Positions 36,598 to 46,081 are shown, counted from the stretch's first letter. The stretch: DNA of 64,000 nt from Burkholderia sp. lig30 (GCF_000687455.2 NZ_JGVW01000070.1:1-64000); one strand, 5' to 3'. The notes: generated by a model from the letters alone, not told the origin. Numbers and translations are program-made.

Positions 36598-36897
36598 TTA
36601 CTGGCCGAAGTAGACCGAATCGCGCGTGCCTTGTGCGGCCGCTGCCGGGCGGGCGCCGCGAACGACCGGCGCGGCTTGCGCGCCATAACCGCTGTTGTCG
36701 GCGGACTGCACGCGGGCTTCCGCGCTCTGGATGGTCTCAGGATAGTTCGCGTCCGACGCACTCGGGTTGTAGCCGGCCTGGCGGAGCTGCACCAGTTCGT
36801 CGCGCACCTGGGCGCGGGTCAGGCCGCTTTGCGCGAAGGCGCTGAGCGAAGCGGTCAGGGCGAGCGCGGCGACGACTGCGTGGACGAGCGATTTCAT
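36598..36897 (-). CDS. DUF4148 small exported protein
   Basis: A 99-residue protein with a signal peptide (cleavage after AFAQ) and the DUF4148 core LTRAQVRDELVQLRQAGYNP followed by YPETIQSAEARV. The family is common and multi-copy in Burkholderia and its function is unknown. A second copy occurs at 45057-45377. It stands alone, with GAGGT before the ATG. Confidence 0.9.
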   Translation of the reverse strand: MKSLVHAVVAALALTASLSAFAQSGLTRAQVRDELVQLRQAGYNPSASDANYPETIQSAEARVQSADNSGYGAQAAPVVRGARPAAAAQGTRDSVYFGQ

Positions 36898-37134
36898 GAT
36901 GACCTCCGGTATTTTATGGTGTTCGCCCGCGACACGATGTCTTAAGCGATTGATTACATCGTAGCGCCCGGAGGGTATAGGGTAAACGTGGATTTTTGCT
37001 AAAGATTCTTGTCGTAATTGAGATAATGTTGGTCAGCGCGTCGTTTGCGGCCCGCGACAATATTGAAATCTGCAATTAAGTATGAGGAATATCGGACGCG
37101 AGCCGCCATCACGCGTGACGGGCGGCGCGGCGGA

Positions 37135-37395
37135 TCAGACGCCGTCGGCGTCCTCGATTTCCTTGCGCTCGCGGCGCTCCTCGTTGCTGCGGCGCGCGCG
37201 CAGGCGCTGGCGCGAGAGCAGCGTGACGATCTCGCCGGTGCTTGCGTCGCGCGGAATCTGGTTGCGGATGCGATCCGGCACCATCGGCAGCCCGGCGCGC
37301 TGACGGCGCAGCGCCTCGGCGATCGCGCGCCGGCACGCGTCGCCGTGGCATTCCCATTCGTCGCGGACTTTGCGGCAGTAACGGCATGTGTTCAT
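37135..37395 (-). CDS. Small hypothetical protein with zinc-finger-like cysteines
   Basis: An 86-residue basic protein. The N-terminus (MNTCRYCRKV...CHGDACRRA) has four cysteines (positions 4, 7, 16, 21) that could bind zinc; the rest is charged and helical. No family is recognised. It lies divergent from the oxidase operon across a 358-base gap. Confidence 0.5.
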   Translation of the reverse strand: MNTCRYCRKVRDEWECHGDACRRAIAEALRRQRAGLPMVPDRIRNQIPRDASTGEIVTLLSRQRLRARRSNEERRERKEIEDADGV

Positions 37396-37753
37396 GCCGG
37401 ACAGTCTAACGCGTCTTGCCGGATCGCCGCGCGTGGCACGGCATCGTCAGGGGACGCGCGCGGCAGTCTGCGGGGCAGCCGCTTCGAGACCGTTGCGTGC
37501 GCATCGACGGGCGCGGCGCGCCGGGGATTCACGGCAATTCGCACGAATCGGCTGCGAATGTTCCGGCCTCGCGAATAGTCACCTTGAAAAGGTATCGATG
37601 ACGCCCTAGTGTTAAGAGCACGCTCTGCCGGCCTGCACGGGTACTCCGATGCGGCGCCGCGATGATGGATGCCGCGATCGTATCCGGTTGCGCCGGAGCA
37701 CGATCCGCACGCGCGACGTTGTTGCTGCCACGATAACCCGAACGAGGACGCTG
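37396..37753. other. Intergenic region upstream of oxidase operon
   Basis: No gene supported. It should contain the promoter of the oxidase operon. No FNR- or Anr-like dyad was found by eye. Confidence 0.35.
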
Positions 37754-38473
37754 GTGACGAATCGCATCGCACTGTTCATCGTCGTGCTGCTTGCGTCCTG
37801 CATGCGATGGGGCGCGCCGGCGCTGGCCGCCGAGCCGGCCACCGAGCCTGCGCCCGATACCATGCAGGCGCGGGTGATGGGTTGCGCCGCATGCCACGGC
37901 GCGCACGGCGAAGGCACCGACAACGATTACTTCCCGCGTCTGTCAGGCAAGCCCGCAGGCTATCTGTACCGCCAGCTTCGCGCGTTTCGCGACGGCGGCC
38001 GCAAGTATCCGCCGATGAACTACCTGCTCGCGTATCTGCCCGATGCGTACCTGCGCCAGATCGCCGAGCATTTCGCCGCGCAGCATCCGCCGTATCCGCA
38101 GCCCGCCACCCCGAGCGTCGACGCGCCGACGCTCGCGCTCGGCAAGGCGCTCGTCACGGACGGCGACCATGCGCGCGGCGTGCCGGCGTGCGCGAGTTGT
38201 CACGGCCGCGGGTTGACGGGCATGGAGCCCGCGATTCCCGGGCTGCTCGGCTTGCACGCGACTTACATCAGCGCGCAACTGGGCGCATGGCGCTATGGCA
38301 CGCGCCGCGCGGCCGCGCCGGACTGCATGCACGACATCGCGACGCGGCTCTCCGAACGCGACATCACCGCGGTCGCGGCATGGCTCGCCGCGCAGCCTGC
38401 GCCGTCGAACCCAGCGCCGGCGGCGGAAGAGCGGTCGAAGCTGCCGCTTGCCTGCGGCAGCGTTTCCAACTAG
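37754..38473 (+). CDS. Diheme cytochrome c (c4-like)
   Basis: A 239-residue exported cytochrome with a signal peptide and two heme sites, CAACH and CASCH, in two similar halves as in cytochrome c4. The GTG at 37754 has GAGGA five bases upstream and begins the signal peptide. First gene of a six-gene heme-copper oxidase operon, 14 bases before the next. It probably carries electrons to the oxidase in the periplasm. Confidence 0.87.
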   Translation: MTNRIALFIVVLLASCMRWGAPALAAEPATEPAPDTMQARVMGCAACHGAHGEGTDNDYFPRLSGKPAGYLYRQLRAFRDGGRKYPPMNYLLAYLPDAYLRQIAEHFAAQHPPYPQPATPSVDAPTLALGKALVTDGDHARGVPACASCHGRGLTGMEPAIPGLLGLHATYISAQLGAWRYGTRRAAAPDCMHDIATRLSERDITAVAAWLAAQPAPSNPAPAAEERSKLPLACGSVSN

Positions 38474-38487
38474 CGGGGGATGCACAC

Positions 38488-39762
38488 GTGACCCGCCCAC
38501 GATTCCTCGACACGCTCGCCGCGCTGCTGGTCGGCGCGGTGGTGCCCGTTGCCGCGGCCTACGCGGCCGATCCGGCGCAGCCTTCCGAACGCGCGCAACT
38601 GATCGCGCGCGGCGAGTACCTGGCCCGCGCGGGCGACTGCGTCGCATGCCACACGGTGCCGTCCGGCAAGCTGTTCGGCGGGGGCCGTCCGATGGAGACG
38701 CCGTTCGGCACGCTCTACTCGCCGAACATCTCGTCCGACAAGGAAACCGGCATCGGCACCTGGACGGCGGACGAGTTCTACCGCGCGATGCACGACGGCA
38801 AGTCGCGCGACGGCTCGTACATCTATCCGGCGATGCCGTTCGGGTCCTACACGAAAGTGACGCGTGCCGATTCCGACGCGATCTACGCGTACCTGCTGTC
38901 GGTGCCGCCGATCCGCCAGCCGAACCGCGCGCACGAACTGAGTTTCCCGTTCAACCGGCGCGAGCTGCTGCTCGGCTGGCGCACGCTGTTCTTCCGCGAG
39001 GGCGAGTTCAAGCCCGATCCGGCCCAGTCCGCCGAATGGAATCGCGGCGCGTACCTCGTCGAGGGGCTCGGCCATTGCACGATGTGCCACACCGAGATCA
39101 ACGCGCTCGGCGGCAATATTCGTTCGAAGGAGTACCAGGGCGGACTGATTCCGCTGCAGAACTGGTACGCGCCGTCGCTGACGTCGAATCGCGAGGCCGG
39201 GCTCGGCGACTGGAGCATCGCCGACATCGTCGGGCTGCTGAACGCGGGGATATCGAGTCGCGGCGCGGTCTACGGACCGATGGCGGAAGTCGTCTACGAC
39301 AGCTTCCAGTATCTGAACGAGGAAGACGTGCGGGCCGTCGCGGTCTATCTGAAGTCGTTGCCCGGCCGCACGGGCGAAGCCGATACCGCGCCGCCGCCGG
39401 CGGCCGTGACCGAGGAGACCCGTCGTCTCGCGCCGCTCGGCCGGAAGATCTACGAAGCGCAATGCGCGGTGTGCCATGCGAAGGAAGGGCAGGGCAAGCC
39501 GCCGCACTTCCCGCCGCTCGCGAGCAACCAGTCGATCCAGATGACGTCCGCGGTCAATCCGATCCGCATGGTGCTGAATGGCGGCTACGCGCCCGGCACG
39601 CGCAAGAACCCGATGCCGTACGGCATGCCGCCGTTCGCGCAGTTGCTGTCGGACGAGGAGGTGGCGGCGGTCGTCACGTACATCCGCACCGCATGGGGCA
39701 ACCACGGCAAGCCGGTCAGCACGAAGGAAGTCAACGAGCTGCGTCCGGCGCCCATCTTTTGA
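38488..39762 (+). CDS. Triheme cytochrome c (dehydrogenase-subunit type)
   Basis: A 424-residue exported protein with three heme motifs (CVACH, CTMCH, CAVCH), resembling the cytochrome c subunits of membrane alcohol and gluconate dehydrogenases. The GTG at 38488 follows GGGGGA. No dehydrogenase subunit is encoded here; instead oxidase genes follow, so it more likely serves as an electron input to this oxidase. Confidence 0.88.
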   Translation: MTRPRFLDTLAALLVGAVVPVAAAYAADPAQPSERAQLIARGEYLARAGDCVACHTVPSGKLFGGGRPMETPFGTLYSPNISSDKETGIGTWTADEFYRAMHDGKSRDGSYIYPAMPFGSYTKVTRADSDAIYAYLLSVPPIRQPNRAHELSFPFNRRELLLGWRTLFFREGEFKPDPAQSAEWNRGAYLVEGLGHCTMCHTEINALGGNIRSKEYQGGLIPLQNWYAPSLTSNREAGLGDWSIADIVGLLNAGISSRGAVYGPMAEVVYDSFQYLNEEDVRAVAVYLKSLPGRTGEADTAPPPAAVTEETRRLAPLGRKIYEAQCAVCHAKEGQGKPPHFPPLASNQSIQMTSAVNPIRMVLNGGYAPGTRKNPMPYGMPPFAQLLSDEEVAAVVTYIRTAWGNHGKPVSTKEVNELRPAPIF

Positions 39763-39769
39763 GGCCACG

Positions 39770-39952
39770 ATGATCGAGTCATCCGCATCGCAACACGGCG
39801 AGCCCGCAGCGGACGCCGAACGCGTCGACGAAATCGTGCGGCAAGGCCCGCGCGGCGCGCTCGCGCTCGCCGGCACCGCGACGGTGCTGGTCGTCGCGAT
39901 GTGGTTTGCCTTCTACTTCCTGGTCTTCCTGCCGCGCGGCGTCATCCAGTAA
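39770..39952 (+). CDS. Small single-span membrane protein, oxidase IIa-like
   Basis: A 60-residue protein with a cytoplasmic, charged N-terminus and one hydrophobic span near the C-terminus (LVVAMWFAFYFLVFLP). Position just before the CuA subunit gene and size resemble subunit IIa of ba3-type oxidases. It is 7 bases after the triheme cytochrome and 11 before the next gene. Confidence 0.7.
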   Translation: MIESSASQHGEPAADAERVDEIVRQGPRGALALAGTATVLVVAMWFAFYFLVFLPRGVIQ

Positions 39953-39963
39953 TACGGGGCAAC

Positions 39964-40533
39964 ATGGCGAACTCCCTCGATCCGAACAGCCCGGCTTCCA
40001 CCGATGTCGCCGAGCGCGTCGAACGCCGCTGGGCGGCGATCATGCTTGCCATCGTCGCGTTGCTGGTGATCATGGTCGTCTACACCGGCTTGCGCTGGGC
40101 GATGATGCCGCCTTCGCGGGTCGAGACGATCCGGCCGGAGTCGCTGCACGTCAGCGGCGAATTCGTCGAGAGCAACCTCGGCACCGCGCTCGAGCCGGAC
40201 GGCTCGGTGACGGTGCGCATCGTCGCGCAGCAATACTCGTTCACGCCGCAGTGCGTGCTGGTGCCCGCCGATACGCCGATCACGTTCCGGGCGACGAGCG
40301 CCGACGTCGTGCACGGGTTTCTGGTGACGGACACCAACATCAACTCGATGGTGGAACCCGGCTACGTCGCGACGTTCAGGACCACGTTTCCGGCACCCGC
40401 CGACCATCTGATGCCGTGCCACGAGTATTGCGGCACGGGCCATCAGGGGATGTGGGCGCACGTGAAGGTCATCGACAAGGCCGCGTTCCAGCAACTGGCC
40501 GTCCAATCGCGGAGGCTGAGCTGTGTTGAATAG
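39964..40533 (+). CDS. Cytochrome c oxidase subunit II (CuA)
   Basis: A 189-residue subunit with one N-terminal membrane anchor (about 24-46) and a cupredoxin domain carrying the full binuclear CuA site: His117, then Cys152, Cys156, His160 and Met163 in CHEYCGTGHQGMW. It accepts electrons from cytochrome c. The gene overlaps the subunit I gene by 11 bases. Length and single anchor fit the B-type (ba3-like) class. Confidence 0.92.
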   Translation: MANSLDPNSPASTDVAERVERRWAAIMLAIVALLVIMVVYTGLRWAMMPPSRVETIRPESLHVSGEFVESNLGTALEPDGSVTVRIVAQQYSFTPQCVLVPADTPITFRATSADVVHGFLVTDTNINSMVEPGYVATFRTTFPAPADHLMPCHEYCGTGHQGMWAHVKVIDKAAFQQLAVQSRRLSCVE

Positions 40534-42148
40534 CAAACGACTCGTACTCGCGCATTTCTGGCTGGCCTTCATCGTGTTCGCCGTGGCGTTGCCGCTCGGC
40601 GCATGGCAAATGCTCGTGCGCAGTCCGCTGCACAGCTGGCTGCGCGACCCGGAGCTCTACTATCGCTCGGTGACGGAGCACGGCACCGTGATGGGCTACG
40701 TGTTTCCGACGCTGATCGCGATGGGTTTCGGCTACTCGGTCGCGGAGCTGGCGCTCAAGCGCACGCTGGTCGGGGTGCGCTGGGCGTGGGCCGGGTTTGC
40801 GCTGATCGCGCTGGGCGCGGTGGCGGCAAGCGTGCCGGTCGCGATGGGGCGCGCGTCGGTGCTCTACACGTTCTATCCGCCGATGATCGGCAACGTGTTC
40901 TATTACCTCGGCGTCGTGCTGGTCGTGGTCGGCTCGTGGATCTGGGTTGCGCTGATGTCGGTCAACCTCGCGGCGTGGAAGCGGGACAATCCGGGCAAGA
41001 CCGTGCCGCTCGCGATGTTCGCGACCGTGGCCGGCGCCTATCTGTGGGGCTGGACCGCGGTGGGCGCGGCGATCGAGGTGATCTTCCAGATCCTGCCGGT
41101 CGCGCTCGGCTTCAAGACCACCATCGACGCGGGCCTCGCACGCGTGTTCTTCTCGTGGACGCTGCACGCGATCGTCTACTTCTGGCTGATGCCGGCCTAC
41201 ATCGCGTACTACACGATCGTGCCGCGCGCGATCGGCGGGCGGCTCTACAGCGACGCGATGGCGCGGATCTCGTTCATCCTGTTCCTCGTCGTGTCGATGC
41301 CGATTGGCATTCATCACCTGTTCGCCGATCCGCAGGTCGGCTCGGGCTTCAAGTTCGTGCAATCGGTGTTCACGTCGCTGGTCGCGGTGCCGACCCTGCT
41401 GACGGTATTCACGATCAGCGCATCGGTCGAGATCGCAGCGCGCCTGCGCGGCGGCAAGGGGGCGTTCGGCTGGCTCGCCGCGCTGCCCTGGGAGAACCCG
41501 CAGATGCTCGCGCTGGCGTTCTCGTTCGTGATGCTCGGTTTCGGCGGCGCGGGCGGCCTCATCAACATGAGCTACCAGCTCGACTCGACGGTCCACAACA
41601 CGCAGTGGATCACCGGGCATTTCCACCTGATCTTCGCGGGGGCGATCGTCACGATGTATTTCGCGATCGCGTACGACCTGTGGCCGCATCTTACCGGGCG
41701 GGCGCTGACCAACTGGCGGCTGATGCGCTGGCAGCTCTGGCTGTGGTTCGTCGGCATGATCGTCACGACCTTTCCGTGGCACTGGGTCGGGATCCTCGGG
41801 ATGCCGCGCCGGATGGCCTACTATGACTATTCGGACCCGGCGCTCGCCGGACAGGCGATGTGGGTGGCGATGTCCGCGATCGGCGGCATCATCCTCGTGA
41901 TCTCGGCGATCCTGTTCTTCGTGGTGCTGATCCAGGGGCATCGCGCGCCGCGCACGGAACCCGGCACGTATCGTTTCAGCACGGCGGTTCACGAATCGCC
42001 GAGCGTGCCCGTCGCGCTCAACGGCTTCGCGCTGTGGATCGCGCTGATGATCGGTCTCACGGTCGTCAACTACGGCTACCCGATCATGCAGCTCGTCACC
42101 CGCGGCGACACGGCCGTGCCCGCGATCACGATCGGAGCGCAGCGATGA
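40523..42148 (+). CDS. Heme-copper oxidase subunit I (B-type, ba3-like)
   Basis: A 541-residue polytopic subunit with about 13 membrane segments. Heme and CuB ligands are visible: His53 (EHG), the HAIVY His/Tyr pair, HH in IGIHHLF, and HFH in TGHFHLIF. It reduces oxygen to water. The set (short subunit II, small IIa) indicates a B-family, often high-affinity, oxidase. It overlaps the preceding gene by 11 bases and the following one by four. Confidence 0.92.
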   Translation: MLNSKRLVLAHFWLAFIVFAVALPLGAWQMLVRSPLHSWLRDPELYYRSVTEHGTVMGYVFPTLIAMGFGYSVAELALKRTLVGVRWAWAGFALIALGAVAASVPVAMGRASVLYTFYPPMIGNVFYYLGVVLVVVGSWIWVALMSVNLAAWKRDNPGKTVPLAMFATVAGAYLWGWTAVGAAIEVIFQILPVALGFKTTIDAGLARVFFSWTLHAIVYFWLMPAYIAYYTIVPRAIGGRLYSDAMARISFILFLVVSMPIGIHHLFADPQVGSGFKFVQSVFTSLVAVPTLLTVFTISASVEIAARLRGGKGAFGWLAALPWENPQMLALAFSFVMLGFGGAGGLINMSYQLDSTVHNTQWITGHFHLIFAGAIVTMYFAIAYDLWPHLTGRALTNWRLMRWQLWLWFVGMIVTTFPWHWVGILGMPRRMAYYDYSDPALAGQAMWVAMSAIGGIILVISAILFFVVLIQGHRAPRTEPGTYRFSTAVHESPSVPVALNGFALWIALMIGLTVVNYGYPIMQLVTRGDTAVPAITIGAQR

Positions 42149-42939
42149 GCGACGAGCGCCTGTTCTCCTTGGCCAACCCGTGGTTCCGGGTCAGTGTCGG
42201 CGCGGTGGCCGGTGTCGTGCTGGTGTCGGCGGCAGTGGGTTTTGTCTGGCTGCCGTCGGTGCAGCGCGACCCGCAGTTCCAGGGCGTGTGGAACGCGATC
42301 TGCAGCGCGGCCGGGGTGCCGCGCCAATGGCTCGCCGGCAAGGCAATCGCGCCGTCGTACCGGATCAGCGACGTGCAGGTGACGCCGCAGTTGCTGGCGG
42401 ACGCGAGCGCGCAGTCGATTGGCCGCGGCGCGACGCTGTCGCTGCGCTGCACGATGTGTCACGGCGAGAAGGGCATGAGCCAGGCGAACACGCCGAATCT
42501 GGCGGGACAGTCCGCGATCGTCGTGTACAAGCAGATGCGCGACTTCGCGAGCGGCGCGCGGCAGAACGCCGCGATGTCGCCGATGGTGCATGGCCTCGGC
42601 GATCAGGACTTGCGCGACCTGGCCGTGTATTACGCGTCGCTGCCGCGTCCGGTGCCGGTGCGCGCGGTGGATGCGCCGGGCGCGCCGGACATCGTCGTCC
42701 ACGGCGCGCCGATGCGCAACGTGCCGGCCTGTGCCGCCTGTCACGGCGGGATCGACGAGAAGGCCGGCAGCCCGTGGCTCGACGGCCTGCCGGCCGCGTA
42801 TACGAAGGCGCAGTTGCTCAACTTCGCGAACGGCGCGCGCCATAACGATACGTCCGAGCAGATGCGCAACATCGCGCGCAACATGACGCGAGGCGAGATC
42901 GACGCGGCCGCCGCGTGGTATGCGAGCATCACGCGTTAG
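42145..42939 (+). CDS. Membrane-anchored diheme cytochrome c
   Basis: A 264-residue protein with an uncleaved-looking N-terminal span (about 16-38) and two heme sites, CTMCH and CAACH. Its ATG overlaps the subunit I stop (ATGA). It probably docks on the oxidase as a bound electron carrier. Last gene of the operon; its stop lies three bases before a large palindromic element. Confidence 0.88.
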   Translation: MSDERLFSLANPWFRVSVGAVAGVVLVSAAVGFVWLPSVQRDPQFQGVWNAICSAAGVPRQWLAGKAIAPSYRISDVQVTPQLLADASAQSIGRGATLSLRCTMCHGEKGMSQANTPNLAGQSAIVVYKQMRDFASGARQNAAMSPMVHGLGDQDLRDLAVYYASLPRPVPVRAVDAPGAPDIVVHGAPMRNVPACAACHGGIDEKAGSPWLDGLPAAYTKAQLLNFANGARHNDTSEQMRNIARNMTRGEIDAAAAWYASITR

Positions 42940-42941
42940 GG

Positions 42942-43140
42942 CTAGGGCCTGTTCACGCTAATAACGGGCTTGCGAACGAGCCTTGCCGGCTGTAGTGCAA
43001 GGAGGGAGGAGCGCCGTTTGGCCGAGCCAAACAAGCGACGACCGACGCCGCAATGCGGCCGGCAAGGCTCGTTCCCCTGTCTTTGAAAAATTCCTTCTGG
43101 CGGCCAGCGCAAGCCCGTTATTAGCGTGAACAGGCCCTAG
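42942..43140. repeat. 199-bp nested palindromic element (IS-derived MITE-like)
   Basis: Perfect 33-bp inverted arms at 42942-42974 and 43108-43140 (CTAGGGCCTGTTCACG... / ...CGTGAACAGGCCCTAG), a second perfect 17-bp pair inside (42974-42990 and 43058-43074), and a small GTTTGGC/GCCAAAC hairpin (43016-43032). CTAG at each outer edge could be a 4-bp target duplication as in IS5-family elements. It carries no transposase. It fills the gap between the convergent oxidase and porin genes and could terminate both. Confidence 0.75.
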
Positions 43141-43152
43141 CGCAGGCTGTGC

Positions 43153-44412
43153 TCAGAAGCGGTGCCGCAGGCCCAGCGCGACGACGATCTGGTTGCTGTT
43201 GGCCGACGGCGGCAGCGTCCAGACCGATGCGTCGAACGCCGGGTTGCCGTTGCCGCCGCTCACGCTCTCGTAGACGCCTTCGAGGTAGGCGTCGGTTCGC
43301 TTCGAGAACGCATAGTCGGCTTGCGCGACCACCTGATTCCACTTCGGGCGGGTCTGGCCGGTCTTGCTGTCGAAGCGCGCCATCGTATACGTGTAGGCGG
43401 CGGACAGGCTCAACGCGCGCGTGACGGCGTAATGCCCGTCGATCGTGAAGTTGTCGAAAATCAGCGAATTGCCCTTGAGCGACGTGATGCTGCTGCCCTG
43501 GAGCACGCCCGTCACGCCATCGGTGGCCGAATGCGACCACGCCAGCCCGACCGAGTGCGGGCCGAATGCGTATCGTCCCGCGATCGCCCAGATCTGCTCG
43601 CCGCCGCCGGTGATCGTCGCCGAGCCGTCCGTCGTGCTGACCGCGCCGTTCGCGTTCGCCAGGTTCGCGTTCCGGTTGATCTTCAGATAGCCCGCGCCGA
43701 GCTTGAGCGGCCCGGTCGCGTACGACAGCCCCGCGCTCCAGGCCGCATTGTTTCCGAACTGGCCGGCCGTGTTCGAAAACGCGTACATCGCGCCGAACGT
43801 CAGTCCGCGGTAGGTCGGGCTCGTATACTTGACGGAGTTGTTGATGCGGATGTTCCGGTTGGAATCGTCGTTGTCGTACGGATGCACGGCCAGATTGCCT
43901 CCCCAGCCGGGGCCCGACGGCTCGAGCGGCGTCACGAAATCGAGGATCAGGTCGTACTGGCGGCCGAACGTGAGCGAGCCGTCCTCTTTCGATTTCAGCC
44001 CGACCCAGGCCTGACGGCCGAACATGTCGACCCCTTTCTGCGACAGCCCGCCCGTGGGCACCGAGAAGCCGTTTTCGAGTGTGAAGATCGCGGACCAGCC
44101 GCCACCGAGATCCTCGCTGCCTTTCAGCCCCCACCGCGATGCGTTCAACGCGCCATTCGTCATCGACCAGCTGCTGCTGCCGGACGAGCCGGCCCCGTGG
44201 GTGCGCTGATTGTTCGCGTAGGTGATCGACGCGTCGATCAGGCCGTACAGCGTGACACTGCTCTGAGCCTGGGCCGCATCGGTGCCGAAGCCGCCCAGGC
44301 ATGCCATCAGGCAGGTACCGGCAATGCCGGACGCCAGCCGGTTGCCGGCGGCTGGCCCGTGCGTGACGGGGGCAAGCTTGTTGCTCGCCTCGTTATTTTG
44401 ATAGTAGTGCAT
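43153..44412 (-). CDS. Gram-negative trimeric porin
   Basis: A 419-residue outer-membrane porin of the OmpC-like Burkholderia type: an unusually long N-terminal extension before the signal-like segment, then QSSVTLYGLIDASI, repeated beta strands and the terminal aromatic HRF needed for assembly. A start nearer the signal sequence is possible (for example at the Met before ACLGG). Substrate selectivity unknown. The end abuts the palindromic element. Confidence 0.9.
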   Translation of the reverse strand: MHYYQNNEASNKLAPVTHGPAAGNRLASGIAGTCLMACLGGFGTDAAQAQSSVTLYGLIDASITYANNQRTHGAGSSGSSSWSMTNGALNASRWGLKGSEDLGGGWSAIFTLENGFSVPTGGLSQKGVDMFGRQAWVGLKSKEDGSLTFGRQYDLILDFVTPLEPSGPGWGGNLAVHPYDNDDSNRNIRINNSVKYTSPTYRGLTFGAMYAFSNTAGQFGNNAAWSAGLSYATGPLKLGAGYLKINRNANLANANGAVSTTDGSATITGGGEQIWAIAGRYAFGPHSVGLAWSHSATDGVTGVLQGSSITSLKGNSLIFDNFTIDGHYAVTRALSLSAAYTYTMARFDSKTGQTRPKWNQVVAQADYAFSKRTDAYLEGVYESVSGGNGNPAFDASVWTLPPSANSNQIVVALGLRHRF

Positions 44413-44539
44413 ATGATCTTGTTGTAATGGATAAGGCGGGATCGTCGGCGTGCCGTAAGGTCGGCCGCGTGAATTATTGGAGAGAGGGTGGCAGTCTATT
44501 AATGCTTTTGGCGGGAAAGGTCTTGTGCAGAATCTGGAG

Positions 44540-44665
44540 GAATCGGGCCGCTCGGTGTGGAGGTGATCGGACTCGATCTGTCAAAGCCGCTCGACGCGGG
44601 CGACTTTGTGCGGATCCGCCATGCTCGTCTGGACCATCATGCGCGGGTGTTGCAGGACCGAGACG
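44540..44665 (+). pseudogene. Fragment of TauD-like dioxygenase
   Basis: One frame (from IGPLGVEVIGLDLSKPL to DHHARVLQDRD) resembles the N-terminus of alpha-ketoglutarate-dependent taurine dioxygenases (GAEV-GLDLS ... RIRHALLDHHVLVFRDQD). The following sequence loses the similarity and the iron-binding HxD motif is absent. Probably a remnant. Confidence 0.5.
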
Positions 44666-44793
44666 CTGCGGCTGTCGCCGTGCGCACGCCGTTCCATGGC
44701 GTGCAGATCGAACGCGCGCTGGCCGGCGCGATCTTCGGCGGCGCGAACGCGCCGTTGAGCCGCCAGCTCGAGAGTGCCGGCGCGAAGCTGAAT

Positions 44794-44890
44794 CGTGAAG
44801 TGCAGCGGGTGCCACGGCCCGTACAGCACGTGGCTGGTCACGACCAGAATGATGTGCTCGGTGCGTGCCGCCAGCGCGACGGTTTCGCGG
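44794..44890 (-). pseudogene. Fragment of luciferase-like flavin monooxygenase
   Basis: On the minus strand the segment ALAARTEHIILVVTSHV and the following LYGPWHPLHF match the core of LLM-family (SfnG-like) monooxygenases; the reading frame degrades on both sides. With the TauD-like fragment opposite, this suggests remains of an organosulfur-use locus. Confidence 0.5.
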
Positions 44891-45056
44891 GCCGCCGCGC
44901 GTGTCTTGCAGGGCGGCGATCTGCAACCGGCGATTGCCCGGTTTCGGCATCCGCTACCAGCGGTTTGACGCACAACCGTCCGATCACAGGCACAACGCAA
45001 TGGCAGGCCACAAGCCCGGACACGGAGCATCGTCAGCGGCCGCTCGTTTACTCATG

Positions 45057-45377
45057 TCAATGATGTGCGTAGAGGGATCGGTGGAGATCGTGGCCAGCGG
45101 TCACGTGGCCGGCCTCCTCTGCTGTTCGTTGTGCGTAGCCATAGCCCGATTCGCCCGGCTGTGCGGCCGATTCCGGCGAATGGATGCGTGCCTCGGCCTG
45201 CTGTATTGATTGCGGGTAATGGTTGTCCTTTTGCACGGGGTTATAACCCGCTTCTTCGATCTGAACGAGCTGCGCCTCGACTTGTCCTCGAGTCAATCCC
45301 TCGTTTTGGGAGTGGGCGGATGCGAGTGCCGGCGTGATTGCTGTCGCGATCGCGATGACGCTGATGAAGAATTTCAT
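45057..45377 (-). CDS. DUF4148 small exported protein
   Basis: A 106-residue protein with a signal peptide and the DUF4148 core LTRGQVEAQLVQIEEAGYNP followed by YPQSIQQAEARI, a clear paralogue of the gene at 36598-36897. It has a longer histidine-rich tail. Function unknown. AGG precedes the ATG at 45377. Confidence 0.87.
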   Translation of the reverse strand: MKFFISVIAIATAITPALASAHSQNEGLTRGQVEAQLVQIEEAGYNPVQKDNHYPQSIQQAEARIHSPESAAQPGESGYGYAQRTAEEAGHVTAGHDLHRSLYAHH

Positions 45378-45805
45378 GATAGGGGCCTCCAGTAGTCCAG
45401 GGCGGCAATTGAGCAGTCGCTGTTGCCGTGAAATCAGGATGCGCCGCCCAAGCTGAAGACAGCCTTAACTACTTTGGCTCAATTGCATGGTGGGTTTCTT
45501 CCGGGGGGGCGTGTCCCTCGCGATTCGACGGCGTCGTCGGGAGGTCGGCGCGTTTTCGTGTACGCCAGTTTGGCATGTAAATCGTGCTGTTGTGATAAGA
45601 AAACTTATCTTGCCAGTTTGATATTGAGGCCATGCTGTCGCGTCGGGATGCGCCGCCCACGCAACTAAAGTTGTGTCTAAATTTCAAGGAAAGTTGTATC
45701 TACGGCCGTGCGACCGCCGGTCGGCGCCATGGGAAGCGGGATACGTGGCCCGAACCGATGCCGTGACCCGCGCGCGTCGGCCGGGCAGGCTGGCCGGGGG
45801 AACAG
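45378..45805. other. Intergenic region
   Basis: No supportable gene. It includes a GATAAG-AAAA-CTTATC palindrome near 45595-45610 and a 14-base direct repeat GGATGCGCCGCCCA (near 45438 and 45648). These could be regulatory or rearrangement traces. Confidence 0.35.
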
Positions 45806-46081
45806 TCAGGCCGCGTAATTCCGGTAGCCGAACCAGGCGGCCAGCGCGAGTGACGCCAGCCACACCACGCCGGTCACGACGGCCGTCCCACGGCTGACGG
45901 GGCGTTCGGCGGCCAGCGCAGCCGCGGCGCGATGTTCAGCCATGATTCCAGGCGGCACGAGGTTGATCGCGGCCAGGATGCCGAACGGCACCAGGATCGC
46001 GCCATCGAGTAGCCCGATCACCGGGATAAAGTGGGGGATGAGCTCAACCAGCGAAGGCCAAACGAAGGCCACCGTGGTCAT
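45806..46081 (-). pseudogene. Truncated DUF1232 (YkvA-like) membrane protein
   Basis: A 91-residue frame whose LIPHFIPVIGLLDGAILVPF matches the conserved membrane core of DUF1232 proteins, followed by RLVPP-like NLVPPGIMAEHR and a C-terminal membrane span. The usual N-terminal half is missing; the start lies exactly where the divergent zinc-motif fragment begins, pointing to a recombination junction. Confidence 0.5.

Noticed and set aside
45469..45687. 72-codon minus-strand frame
   Set aside because: No ribosome site or family; crosses a palindrome and a direct repeat; treated as intergenic.
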